Part shown: piece by piece, positions 7,973-16,359 of the stretch
Layout of the letters: each line of letters opens with the position of its first letter
Numbering within the stretch: position 1 is the first letter of the stretch
Origin: Paraflavitalea sp. CAU 1676
Lineage (GTDB): Bacteria; Bacteroidota; Bacteroidia; Chitinophagales; Chitinophagaceae
DNA length: 64,000 nt
Direction: 5' to 3'
Assembly (NCBI RefSeq): GCF_029223285.1
Contig: NZ_JARHUJ010000006.1
Location: forward strand, 372,001-436,000
Notes under the pieces: generated by a model
What the model was told of the DNA's origin: nothing
The model's input: the letters and a program-made list of their open reading frames with translations, nothing else
The model's database searches: none
Translations under genes and position numbers: made by a program

Positions 7973-9064
7973 ATGCAAAAACTATCCTTTTTATGCTGTT
8001 CCCTGCTCGCCGTTTTGGCCACCAATGCCCAGTCGGGCCGGGGAATGGACTTTGAGCAATACAATCCCGTATCTACGCTGGTGGTACCCGAACATCCGCT
8101 AAGCCGTTCAAAATTTCCCTTTATAGACGTACACAATCACCAGAACAACCTGAGCGCAAACAGTATTCGGCAGCTGCTCCAGGACATGGATAAGCTGAAC
8201 ATGAAAGTAATGGTCAATTTGAGCGGCGGGTACGGATCATCCCTGCAGAATATGACCAGTTCGGTAAAATCGACCGCTCCCACCCGATTCATCGTGTTTG
8301 CCAATATCAACTTTTCCGGCATCGGCGAACCAGGCTGGACAGAAAAGGCCGTTCAACAACTGGAAGAAGATGTAAAAGCAGGCGCCAATGGACTGAAGAT
8401 CTTCAAGAACCTCGGCTTTTCAGTAAGAGACAACCAGGGAAAGCGGGTGCCGGTAGACGATCCGCGCCTCGATGCCATCTGGGCAAAATGCGGAGCCTTA
8501 AAGATTCCCGTACTCATTCACACAGCCGATCCCAAACCTTTCTGGGACGAACAGGATGAAAAAAATGAGCGCTGGCTCGAGCTGGCCACTCACCCGGGCC
8601 GCAAGCGCAGCGACACCAACCCCGAACCCTGGGAAGCTTTGATCGAAGAGCAGCACCTTATGTTTAAAAAGCATCCCAAAACAACTTTTATCGCCGCACA
8701 TTTTGGCTGGTACCCCAACGATCTTGCCAAGCTGAGCAAGTTGCTGGCCGACATGCCCAATGTGGTCGTTGAGTTTGGGGCTGTCATTGCTGAGCTGGGC
8801 CGCCAGCCCAAAGCTGCCCGCCGGTTCTTCGAACAATTCCAGGACCGTATCCTCTTTGGCAAGGACAGCTGGGTGCCCGAAGAATATGCCACTTACTTCC
8901 GCGTATTGGAAACGGAAGATGAATATTTCCCCTACCACAAAAAATACCACGCGTTCTGGCGCATGTACGGACTAGGACTGCCCGATAGCATCTTGAAAAA
9001 GGTCTATTACAAAAACGCTTTGCGGATTATTCCCAACATAGACAAAACCCAGTTTCCCGATTAA
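7973..9064 (+). CDS. Secreted amidohydrolase-family protein
   Basis: 363 residues with a signal peptide (1-19, ATNAQ). The amidohydrolase-2 (PF04909) TIM barrel is supported by the metal motif D52-V-H54-N-H56 at the end of strand 1, a conserved IHTADP near residue 182, AHFGW near 241-245, and GKDSW with the catalytic Asp near 298. These are the usual ligands of one divalent metal. Members hydrolyse or decarboxylate cyclic amides and aromatic acids; the substrate here cannot be read from sequence. Periplasmic location is inferred from the signal peptide. Confidence 0.85.
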   Translation: MQKLSFLCCSLLAVLATNAQSGRGMDFEQYNPVSTLVVPEHPLSRSKFPFIDVHNHQNNLSANSIRQLLQDMDKLNMKVMVNLSGGYGSSLQNMTSSVKSTAPTRFIVFANINFSGIGEPGWTEKAVQQLEEDVKAGANGLKIFKNLGFSVRDNQGKRVPVDDPRLDAIWAKCGALKIPVLIHTADPKPFWDEQDEKNERWLELATHPGRKRSDTNPEPWEALIEEQHLMFKKHPKTTFIAAHFGWYPNDLAKLSKLLADMPNVVVEFGAVIAELGRQPKAARRFFEQFQDRILFGKDSWVPEEYATYFRVLETEDEYFPYHKKYHAFWRMYGLGLPDSILKKVYYKNALRIIPNIDKTQFPD

Positions 9065-9220
9065 TGGCTGACCATCGGCGGGCGGAAAATCGCTTCGTTG
9101 GTGCATAATTGTCTATTACGCAATCCTTCATCCTGAAAATTTCCGGTGTCGTCGTTTTTTTGAAGTCAGAAGATAAGGGCAGGCAGCTAATTTGATTACC
9201 TTTTCTGAAATACTTCTAAT

Positions 9221-9886
9221 ATGAAAAGGCTAACCGTCATTTTCTGTTCAACGATCGCACTGGCCATTGCCGGATGCGGTGATGCGCCTACCACCAATAG
9301 CGCTGCCAAAGAAGATTCAGCGACAGCTGCAAAGACCGATGCGCCAGCCGCGGCAACCGAAACACCAGCCGCACCTCCCGACACAGCAGCCATGCGTAAA
9401 GCCATGATGGAATACGCTACACCCGGAGAGATGCATAAAATGCTCGCTGCTGCCGATGGCAAGTGGGATGCTGAGGTAAGCTCGTGGTGGGCACCTGATG
9501 GACCGCCCCAGAAGAGCAAAGGCACATCTACCAATAAAATGGTTTTGGGTGGCAGGTACCAGGAAACGACTTTCAGTGGAAATTTTGACGGGATGCCATT
9601 TGAAGGAAGGGGTACGGTAGGTTTCGATAATACAAAGAAAGTATTTGTAAGCACCTGGACCGATAATATGGGAACCGGCGTCATGGTCATGGAAGGACCT
9701 TATGACCCTGCTACCAAGACTATTTCTTTCAGCGGAACGATGACGGATCCCACTACCGGCAAGGAATGTAAGGTAAGAGAGATCATGACCTTTATCGACG
9801 ACAAACACCAGAAAATGGAAATGTTTGCCGCGCCAGCCGGTATGAAGGAATACAAGAACATGGAGATCCACTTCACCAGGAAATAA
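9221..9886 (+). CDS. DUF1579 family lipoprotein
   Basis: 221 residues. A lipoprotein signal ends with the lipobox I-A-G-C19. Residues 20-60 form an Ala/Thr/Pro-rich linker. Residues 65-221 carry the DUF1579 pattern (PF07617): PGEMHKMLAAADGKWDAEV, GGRYQETTFSG, GMPFEGRGTVGFDN, then strands TWTDNMGTG and KECKVREIMTF. The family is a lipocalin-like beta barrel of unknown function. The protein is expected in the periplasm or on the outer membrane. A clear terminator follows 52 bases after the stop. Confidence 0.85.
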   Translation: MKRLTVIFCSTIALAIAGCGDAPTTNSAAKEDSATAAKTDAPAAATETPAAPPDTAAMRKAMMEYATPGEMHKMLAAADGKWDAEVSSWWAPDGPPQKSKGTSTNKMVLGGRYQETTFSGNFDGMPFEGRGTVGFDNTKKVFVSTWTDNMGTGVMVMEGPYDPATKTISFSGTMTDPTTGKECKVREIMTFIDDKHQKMEMFAAPAGMKEYKNMEIHFTRK

Positions 9887-9938
9887 ATGAAACTGACTTC
9901 CGGTCATGCTTTTGTAAAACAAAACTGCCGGAATAAGG

Positions 9939-9990
9939 AACTGCCCGCAACCGATCGTCACCGATCATGGAGCGGGCAGTTTTGTTTTTG
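9939..9990 (+). terminator. Terminator after the DUF1579 lipoprotein
   Basis: AACTGCCCGC (9939-9948) pairs perfectly with GCGGGCAGTT (9972-9981), followed by TTGTTTTTG. The interior can form a second short GATC-containing stem. Confidence 0.75.
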
Positions 9991-10099
9991 ATGGCTATAG
10001 TATCCTGTTTCGAAAAGTTTTGTTGTGCCGTTGCACATTTGCATTCAATCGCAGAAAACAAAACCTTCCTGTTCCCTAAAAAAAGATGCTTAAAGATGC

Positions 10100-10528
10100 C
10101 TATCGCCAGGCCCCGATAATGGCGCCCATCAATACCAGCGCGAGTACACAATAACCTCCATTGATAAAGATGTATCTGGCCGATTTATGTTCAAACAGCC
10201 CTACAATAGCGATACTGCAAAACACCCAGAAACCTGCCAGGAAGCCTGCCGTAGAGCCCCAGGATATATTTACTACTGGTGCGCCTGGGCAGGGTTGGGC
10301 TGGCTCGGCCAAAAACATAGCCAGGTTGGCAGCCATTAATAGCGACAGTACGAAAGCCCACCCGAATATTTTAGCTTTGTTGCCCTTCTGTACCGTTTCC
10401 ACAGTAAATTGATTCTCTTTCATCCATGCCTTCCCAAACAAGGCAGGAGAGTACCATACGCCACCCAGAACAAAGGCCGAAATGCCGGCTACGAGTACGG
10501 CTAGCCAATTGATAGAATTCATGTCCAT
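10100..10528 (-). CDS. DUF1761 family integral membrane protein
   Basis: 142 residues from the ATG at 10528. The longer open frame extends another 78 residues but those are Arg/Ser-rich and overlap the opposite-strand kinase gene, so they are rejected. The start MDMNSINWLAVLVAGISAFV with GGVWYSPALFGKAWM is the DUF1761 (PF08570) signature. Four membrane segments are visible, at about 9-27, 55-75, 90-110 and 118-138. The function is unknown. The gene is divergent from the LytS-type kinase, with an 86-base gap. Confidence 0.85.
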   Translation of the reverse strand: MDMNSINWLAVLVAGISAFVLGGVWYSPALFGKAWMKENQFTVETVQKGNKAKIFGWAFVLSLLMAANLAMFLAEPAQPCPGAPVVNISWGSTAGFLAGFWVFCSIAIVGLFEHKSARYIFINGGYCVLALVLMGAIIGAWR

Positions 10529-10614
10529 GTGATTACACTTTAAGGGTTTAAATAGATTATGATTAATCGAATCTAATTCACTAATTTTTCCGTGCCAACG
10601 AAAAGCGAACCGGC

Positions 10615-11691
10615 ATGGAAAACGGGGCGACGAAACCAAAACAACCGGCGACGAAAATGACCGCCGCCAACGAAGTGAACGATATCGGCTTCCGCCTGAT
10701 ATTGATTCCTTTTTTTGGCATTGCCATTCCCCTGGTAACGCGCATGGTCGATCACGAAACACTTTCCAACTGGCAAATCAAGCTCAGCTATGCTTACACC
10801 ATCGGTTTATCTTTCCTGATTTGGGAAGGCAACCGGTATTTGCTGTTCACACTCCGCAGCTATTTCAACTGGTTCAACCATCCCATCCGTAAACTCGCCG
10901 TGCTGATCTTTTCGGTTTCTTTCTATACCATCCCGGTAAGTGTGCTGCTATTGGTAGGCTGGTATCATATATTTAACGAAGGGGTGGTAAACTGGAACGT
11001 AGTCACAGAAGCTACGCTCATTATCATGGTTTGCGTCGTGTTCATCGTACATGTATATGAAACGTTTTTCCTGGTAAAGGAGTCGGAGAATGAAATGGTC
11101 AAAAACGCTCAATTGGCCCGTGCTAAAGTCGAAGCCGAACTCGAAGCGCTCAAAAACCAGATCGATCCTCATTTCATTTTCAACTCACTCAACACACTCT
11201 CGCACCTCATTGAAGAAAGGCCGCAAAAAGCCAGGCAGTTCAACGATAACCTGGCCGATGTTTACCGGTACATATTACAAAACAAACGGCGTGAGCTGGT
11301 TTTACTCCGTGAGGAGATGGAGTTCCTGTATGATTATTTCTCGCTGCTGGTAATTCGGTTCGATACAGCCGTTCAACTGCAATCGAATGTAGACGAGCAG
11401 TATCTCGACCAATACCTTATCCCGCCTATTTCGTTGCAGGTACTTGTTGAGAATGCTATTAAACACAATGAATTTTCTGCCGGGTCGCCACTTGTTGTAC
11501 AGTTAACACTACACAACGACCTATTGGTGATCAGCAACCTGGTACGGAGGAAGGAGTTGCGCAAACCTTCGTCCCGCATCGGTCTCAACAACCTCGACGA
11601 GCGATATAAACTTACAACCGGCAAAGATATCCAGGTGGAAGCCACCGATAGGGATTTCACAGTATCCTTGCCCATACTTAAAATTGGCTGA
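10615..11691 (+). CDS. LytS-family sensor histidine kinase
   Basis: 358 residues. Four transmembrane segments lie between about residues 25 and 160. A short coiled linker (KNAQLARAKVEAELEALKNQ) leads to the His_kinase domain (PF06580) with phospho-acceptor H186 in QIDPHFIFNSLNTL. The ATP-binding part has the N box VLVENAIKHNEF near residue 280 and a GLNNLDERY segment. This class has no large sensor domain; the membrane helices presumably sense. The stop overlaps the regulator by one base of spacing (next ATG at 11693), so the two form one operon and a cognate pair. Confidence 0.92.
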   Translation: MENGATKPKQPATKMTAANEVNDIGFRLILIPFFGIAIPLVTRMVDHETLSNWQIKLSYAYTIGLSFLIWEGNRYLLFTLRSYFNWFNHPIRKLAVLIFSVSFYTIPVSVLLLVGWYHIFNEGVVNWNVVTEATLIIMVCVVFIVHVYETFFLVKESENEMVKNAQLARAKVEAELEALKNQIDPHFIFNSLNTLSHLIEERPQKARQFNDNLADVYRYILQNKRRELVLLREEMEFLYDYFSLLVIRFDTAVQLQSNVDEQYLDQYLIPPISLQVLVENAIKHNEFSAGSPLVVQLTLHNDLLVISNLVRRKELRKPSSRIGLNNLDERYKLTTGKDIQVEATDRDFTVSLPILKIG

Positions 11692-11692
11692 T

Positions 11693-12448
11693 ATGCAAGT
11701 ATTGATCATTGAGGACGAAAAACCCGCTGTAGAAAAATTACAGAAAGCCCTGCAGGCTGCCGATCCTGCTATCCAGGTGGTAGACGTTGTAGATAGTGTG
11801 CATCAGGCCGTAGACTGGCTTACCGCCAACAACGCCCCTTCGCTGATATTTATGGATATTGAACTTAGCGACGGTTTATCCTTTAAGATATTCGAACAGG
11901 TAAACATTAACTGCCCGGTCATATTTGTTACAGCCTATGATGAATACTGGCAGGAAGCATTTGAGCACAACAGCATCGATTACCTGTTGAAACCTATCAA
12001 GCAGGTTAAACTGGAAGCTGCACTTCGGAAATACGATAAGCTGAAGCAGCACTTTTCCGCCAGTTATCAAAACCTGGCCAACTGGCAGCAAAAGACTGGA
12101 GATAATGGTTACAAGAAGAGATTCCTGGTAAAGCGCGGGTCGGACTTTATCAGCATCAAAACCGATGACATTGCCTATTTCTATGCCACCCATAAGCTGG
12201 TATGCATGGTTGATCATAAGGGGCAAAAATTCATCCTCGACCAGTCATTGAGCGATATAGAAACGCAGCTCGATGCAACCGTATTCTACCGGGTAAACCG
12301 TAAATACCTGGTCAATATGAGCGCCATCAAACGCATCAAAACTTATCCCAAAAGCAAACTGCTGATAGAACTGGAGCCCGCATTACAGGAAGAGATCGTG
12401 ATCAGTCAGGAAAATGTAACTGCTTTTAAAGAATGGATGGGGCAATAA
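11693..12448 (+). CDS. LytR/AlgR-type response regulator (LytTR DNA-binding)
   Basis: 251 residues from the ATG at 11693, one base after the kinase stop. The receiver domain (about 1-120) shows the acidic pair E9-D10, the phospho-acceptor D55 in FMDIELSDG, a conserved Thr/Ala near FVTAYD and Lys in LLKPI. After a linker, residues about 145-248 form a LytTR domain (KRFLVKRGSDFISIKTDDIAYFYA, then FYRVNRKYLVNMSAI). It is the output partner of the LytS-like kinase just upstream; the target genes are unknown. Confidence 0.93.
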   Translation: MQVLIIEDEKPAVEKLQKALQAADPAIQVVDVVDSVHQAVDWLTANNAPSLIFMDIELSDGLSFKIFEQVNINCPVIFVTAYDEYWQEAFEHNSIDYLLKPIKQVKLEAALRKYDKLKQHFSASYQNLANWQQKTGDNGYKKRFLVKRGSDFISIKTDDIAYFYATHKLVCMVDHKGQKFILDQSLSDIETQLDATVFYRVNRKYLVNMSAIKRIKTYPKSKLLIELEPALQEEIVISQENVTAFKEWMGQ

Positions 12449-12451
12449 GAA

Positions 12452-12472
12452 ACCCCGGCTAAAAGCCGGGGT
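12452..12472. terminator. Bidirectional hairpin between convergent genes
   Basis: ACCCCGGCT (12452-12460) and AGCCGGGGT (12464-12472) form a perfect 9-bp stem with a 3-base loop between the convergent regulator gene and the gene at 12506-12913. A long U-run is absent on both sides. Confidence 0.55.
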
Positions 12473-12505
12473 CTCACTACTGATCAATATGGTACGGTTA
12501 ACCAA

Positions 12506-12913
12506 TTAATTGTTACCGCCACCGCCGCCCTGGCGACGTTGAGGGCGCAAAGAGGGTTCTATTTCATCTTTCCATTTCTTGAATTGGGCTTCGTCGAAGA
12601 TTTTCTTCAACTCATCATCCCGGTCGGCCATCATTTTCTGATTCTTTTCGCGCATCGCGTCACGATCACCGCCACCGCCGCTGGCACGCATTTCTTCGAA
12701 CGCTTTTTCACGTGTTCTGAAATATTTCACGAAAACACTGTCCGACTTGGTTGTTTGGTCGCCAGACAGCTTGAGGTCAACTAGTTTTTCCTTAACCGCC
12801 TTCAATTGTTCTTCGGGGGTACGGCGTTGAAAACCGCCACCGCCGCCCTGGGCATTGGCAGTGTAAATGCCCGCAATTGCTACAGTTATCAATAAAAAGA
12901 ACGCTTTTTTCAT
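12506..12913 (-). CDS. Small secreted Gly-rich protein, possibly Spy/CpxP-like
   Basis: 135 residues. Signal peptide about 1-21 (ending TANAQ), then a GGGGGFQRR patch. A helical charged core (TPEEQLKAVKEKLVDLKLSGDQ to DEAQFKKWKDEIEP) and a second Gly-rich end (RRQGGGGGNN) follow. The helix pattern with LKL-x-x-DQ and a late QFKKW resembles the periplasmic Spy/CpxP-like helical proteins common in Bacteroidota, but no diagnostic LTxxQ pair is present. The function is not assigned. Confidence 0.7.
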   Translation of the reverse strand: MKKAFFLLITVAIAGIYTANAQGGGGGFQRRTPEEQLKAVKEKLVDLKLSGDQTTKSDSVFVKYFRTREKAFEEMRASGGGGDRDAMREKNQKMMADRDDELKKIFDEAQFKKWKDEIEPSLRPQRRQGGGGGNN

Positions 12914-13167
12914 TGCAATAAATGTTTATGTGAGTGAATAGTGACAGTAATAGATTGGATGGCAACGGCAGCAAAAACCTGCGCCCATATGCGCTAAAAT
13001 TAACCGGTGGTTAACAAGGATTTTACGCGGTCGGAGTGCTGCAAACGGGTGTCAAAAGGCTAATTCCAGGTCAAAAAACCTTGGTATTTGGGGAGTCGGG
13101 GCAATTTTTGGAACAAGGTTTGCCGAATTCCGTTTATCTTGCATATCCTTTAAAATTTCAGCCCGAT

Positions 13168-13806
13168 ATGGAATATGGTAAAATCATAGCGGTAACAGGA
13201 TTACCCGGATTGTTTGAGTTAGTAAGCAGTAAAAGCGATGGTGCTATTGTCCGTTCGCTGGATGATAAGACGACCCGGTTCGTATCCAGCCGGGTACACA
13301 ACTTTTCACACCTGGAAAGCATTGAGATCTATACTGTACGTGATAATGTAAACCTGGCTGAGATCTTCCAGGCAATGCAAGGCAGCGGCGAGAAGCTTCC
13401 TGACGGGAAGGACAACGGCGCGCTGAAGAAATATTTTGAGAAAGTATACCCCGATCTCGATTTTGAGCGTGTGTATGCCAGCGACATGAAGAAAATGGTG
13501 AAATGGCTTACCATTTTGGGTGCTAACGATGTGGAAATCAAGCTTCGCGAATACGCAGAAGAAGGTGCCGAACCGGTAGCCACCGAAGAAGTAACGGCAA
13601 CGCCTGAGGCTGAAGAGCCGGCGAAAGCTCCCGCCAAGAAGGCAGCAACCAAAGCGGCCAAGAAAGAAAAGCCTGCGGTAGAAGAAGGCGCAGAAGAAGC
13701 TGAAAAGCCTAAAAAGAAGGCAGCTCCCAAAGCAAAGAAAGCCGAGGAAGGTGGCGAAGAAGCAGCTCCGAAGAAGAAGGCGGCGGCCAAGAAAACTAAA
13801 GAATAG
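13168..13806 (+). CDS. DUF5606 protein with Lys/Ala/Glu-rich tail
   Basis: 212 residues from the ATG at 13168 (MEYGKIIAVTGLPGLFEL is the family's usual N-terminus). An in-frame GTG at 13036 would add 44 unconserved residues. Residues 1-135 fit DUF5606 (PF18347), a Bacteroidota-restricted family of unknown function. From about residue 136 the protein becomes a low-complexity tail of EEA, KAPAKKAATKAAKKEK and KKKAAPKAKK blocks, like histone H1 or bacterial Hc1/HU extensions. The tail suggests nucleic-acid or polyanion contact, but that is inference. A stem-loop follows the stop. Confidence 0.85.
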   Translation: MEYGKIIAVTGLPGLFELVSSKSDGAIVRSLDDKTTRFVSSRVHNFSHLESIEIYTVRDNVNLAEIFQAMQGSGEKLPDGKDNGALKKYFEKVYPDLDFERVYASDMKKMVKWLTILGANDVEIKLREYAEEGAEPVATEEVTATPEAEEPAKAPAKKAATKAAKKEKPAVEEGAEEAEKPKKKAAPKAKKAEEGGEEAAPKKKAAAKKTKE

Positions 13807-13827
13807 TTTCTTTAAATTACATAACCG

Positions 13828-13882
13828 AAGCTACAACCATCCGGAACCAGTTTTTGATACCGGGGTTGTAGCTTTATTATTT
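13828..13882 (+). terminator. Terminator after the DUF5606 gene
   Basis: AAGCTACAACC (13828-13838) pairs perfectly over 11 bp with GGTTGTAGCTT (13864-13874). The loop is 25 bases and contains CCGG twice. TATTATTT follows. It lies just ahead of the M3 peptidase start at 13895. Confidence 0.65.
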
Positions 13883-13894
13883 AAACAATGATCC

Positions 13895-15619
13895 ATGAAC
13901 TATAGCGCTGATATCAGGAAATTACCCCGGCATTTTTTGCCTTCCGATTTTATAGTAACTGATTGGAATACGCTCGAGCCCTTCTTTAAAGATCTCTTGG
14001 ATAGACCCATTGGCAATTATGCCGATCTGGAAAAATGGCTGCTCGATATGAGCGAGCTGGAAGCAGTAGTGAGCGAAGATGCTTGCTGGCGCCAGATCAA
14101 AATGACCTGCGACACGGAGAATAAATCGCTCGAGGAAGCCTTCGTATTTTTTGTCACCAACCTGCAACCTCAGATTCAGTTGTATGGTGATAAGCTGAAT
14201 CGCAAACTCGTTGAGAGTCCTTATGCAGAGCAGCTCGACAAACAGAAATATTTTACCTATCTGCGCGGCGTAAGGAAAAACATCGAACTCTTCCGGGAAG
14301 AGAATATTCCCCTGCAATCCGAGCTCAGTGTGCTGCAGCAACAATATGGAGTTATCTCCGGGAAGATGACCGTAGAGGTGAACGGCCAGGAGTACACCCT
14401 GCAACAGGCAGCCAAATTATTGGAAAGCCCCGATCGTACATTGCGCGAAACCGTTTACCGCAAGGTGAACGACCGGCGTGTGCAGGACAAAGAACCACTG
14501 AATGAACTCTATACTAAACTGATAGAAAAACGCCACCAGGTAGCAAATAATGCCGGCTTCGACAATTATCGTGATTATAAGTTCAAGGAACTCGGTCGCT
14601 TTGATTATACCAAGGAAGATTGTTATCAATTTCACGATGCGGTGAAGCAGCATGTGCTGCCACTGGTGAATGAGATCTACCGGAGGAAAAAGGAAAAGCT
14701 TGGACTGGATGTGCTGAAGCCCTGGGACCTCGAGGCACAACCAGCAGGCATCAAGCCACTGACACCCTTTAAATCGGGCGATGAGCTGCTGCAGAAAAGC
14801 ATCCGCTGCTTCCAGGAAATACGGCCCTTTTTCGCCGATTGCCTCCGGAAAATGAATGAGATGAAGCGCTTCGACCTCGACAGCCGCAAAGGAAAAGCGC
14901 CGGGCGGTTATAACTGTCCGCTGGCCGAAACAGGCGCCCCCTTCATTTTCATGAATGCCGCCGGACAAATGAGCGACGTTACCACGATGGTGCACGAAGG
15001 CGGCCACGCAGTGCACTCCTTCCTGGCCCATCCCCTCGAGCTAAGCTCTTTCAAGGAATATCCCATGGAGATTGCTGAGGTGGCCAGCATGGCCATGGAG
15101 CTTTTCAGCATGGATGCCTGGGAGGTTTTTTTCGACAATGCTGAAGATCTGTTGCGAGCCAAGGAACATCAGCTGGAACGGGTAATTACGATCTTTCCGT
15201 GGATTGCTACTATCGATAAATTCCAGCACTGGATCTATGAGCATCCCCAACATACAGAAGCAGAACGCGCAACCCGCTGGATGCAGATACTGAATGAGTT
15301 TTCTTCTGATGTAATCGATTTCAGTGGACTTGACAATTATCGAACTTACAGCTGGCAACGGCAGCTGCACCTCTTCGAGGTACCATTGTACTATATCGAG
15401 TACGGCATAGCACAATTGGGAGCCATTGGATTGTGGATGCAATTCAGGAAAAACAAAGAAGCAGCGTTAGACAACTATATGAAGTCTTTAAGTTTAGGCG
15501 GAACCCGGACTTTACCCGAGCTGTACAAGGCAGCCGGATTGGAATTCAACTTCTCGCCTGAGCGTATAAAAATCCTGATGCAGTTTGTGCAGGAAGAAAT
15601 GGAAACAATAAAACGTTGA
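13895..15619 (+). CDS. M3 family oligoendopeptidase
   Basis: 574 residues, no signal peptide. The zinc metallopeptidase motif H367-E-G-G-H371 (in TMVHEGGHAVHSF) is followed 28 residues later by EVASMAMEL, which supplies the third ligand Glu. An upstream oligoendopeptidase domain (RETVYRKVNDRR near residue 190) and the overall length fit the oligoendopeptidase F/M3B group (PF01432). The enzyme cleaves short peptides in the cytoplasm as part of peptide turnover. Spacing from the DUF5606 terminator (about 13 bases) suggests its promoter overlaps that hairpin or that read-through occurs. Confidence 0.92.
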   Translation: MNYSADIRKLPRHFLPSDFIVTDWNTLEPFFKDLLDRPIGNYADLEKWLLDMSELEAVVSEDACWRQIKMTCDTENKSLEEAFVFFVTNLQPQIQLYGDKLNRKLVESPYAEQLDKQKYFTYLRGVRKNIELFREENIPLQSELSVLQQQYGVISGKMTVEVNGQEYTLQQAAKLLESPDRTLRETVYRKVNDRRVQDKEPLNELYTKLIEKRHQVANNAGFDNYRDYKFKELGRFDYTKEDCYQFHDAVKQHVLPLVNEIYRRKKEKLGLDVLKPWDLEAQPAGIKPLTPFKSGDELLQKSIRCFQEIRPFFADCLRKMNEMKRFDLDSRKGKAPGGYNCPLAETGAPFIFMNAAGQMSDVTTMVHEGGHAVHSFLAHPLELSSFKEYPMEIAEVASMAMELFSMDAWEVFFDNAEDLLRAKEHQLERVITIFPWIATIDKFQHWIYEHPQHTEAERATRWMQILNEFSSDVIDFSGLDNYRTYSWQRQLHLFEVPLYYIEYGIAQLGAIGLWMQFRKNKEAALDNYMKSLSLGGTRTLPELYKAAGLEFNFSPERIKILMQFVQEEMETIKR

Positions 15620-15677
15620 GCAATAGTCGGTAAAAAAATACCCAGTTAGTGGTATATGGTTTTTTCGATGTAACAAT

Positions 15678-15800
15678 TATCTTTGTAAGGAAACTTTGCA
15701 TGCGATAGTAGGATGATTATCATCCGAACATCATAAAATAGCTACTAATCAGAGCCTTAACCAAAAGTCCCGGTGTTTCTACATCGGGGCTTTCTTTTTT
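15678..15800 (+). ncRNA. Candidate small RNA: promoter element plus two hairpins and terminator
   Basis: A perfect TAnnTTTG-type element (TATCTTTG, 15678-15685) is followed after 25 bases by a small hairpin (GGATGATTATCATCC, 15711-15725). A terminator then has AAGTCCCGGTG (15765-15775) paired with CATCGGGGCTT (15782-15792) and TCTTTTTT. There is no ORF between. The neighbours are the convergent M3 peptidase end and the 3' end of the Fur gene, so the unit belongs to neither. A transcript of about 105-110 bases is expected. Confidence 0.5.
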
Positions 15801-15908
15801 ATGCCCGTATGTGGTCAAGGAAGATTGGTTAACCAATCAATTACCCGCTGCTAAATCAGTCCAGGAAAGCATCATACGCGCAACAACTGGCTGATTTTGT
15901 GCGTGCGA

Positions 15909-16328
15909 CTAGTGGCATTCTCTACAAACGCCTGTTACGACCATTTGAAATTCTTCGGGCTGAAATCCTTCGGGAAGTTTTACTTCAGGTATCAATACGG
16001 TTTCCAGGCAGGTAGTTGTACCACAGGCGCTGCAAACAAAATGCACATGGTTATCGTGGTGATGGCCGCCGGCGCAGGTCTCTTTACACATGGCATACCT
16101 TACCGAATTATCGACCGTAGGAATACTATGAATAATGCCCTTTTCGAGGAATGTTTGCAGCGTGCGGTATACAGTTACCCGGTCAAACTTTTCGCCTGTT
16201 TTTTTCTCTATATCGCCATGAGCCAGCGCACCGCCTTTTGATGATAAGAACAATTCGAGGATCCTCTTTCGACTACCGGTTACGCTCAATTGATTTCTCT
16301 TCAGAATATTGTCAATTTGTGCATCCAT
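15909..16328 (-). CDS. Fur-family transcriptional regulator (Zur-like)
   Basis: 139 residues. The N-terminal winged helix is recognised by GSRKRILELFLSS and FDRVTVYRTLQTFLEKGIIH. The His/Cys metal region GGHHHDNHVHFVCSACGTTTC holds a CxxC structural zinc pair, and a second CxxC pair (CREC) ends the protein. Four Cys in two pairs is the structural zinc site of Fur/Zur/PerR proteins. The metal sensed cannot be fixed by eye. Its position beside the SCO gene, and the palindrome at 17095, make local metal-dependent control plausible. Confidence 0.9.
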   Translation of the reverse strand: MDAQIDNILKRNQLSVTGSRKRILELFLSSKGGALAHGDIEKKTGEKFDRVTVYRTLQTFLEKGIIHSIPTVDNSVRYAMCKETCAGGHHHDNHVHFVCSACGTTTCLETVLIPEVKLPEGFQPEEFQMVVTGVCRECH

Positions 16329-16359
16329 AACAAAATATTTAGGCGTTATCGAGGGATCT

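Noticed and set aside
10529-10762. Upstream extension of the DUF1761 frame
   Set aside because: Arg/Ser-rich and overlapping the LytS gene on the other strand. The ATG at 10528 begins the conserved family sequence.
12700-12720. TTTCACGTG resembling a third parS
   Set aside because: It matches only half of the consensus and lies inside a coding region 38 kb away.
13036-13167. N-terminal extension of the DUF5606 gene from a GTG
   Set aside because: The family starts at MEYGKIIAVTG, so the ATG at 13168 is preferred.
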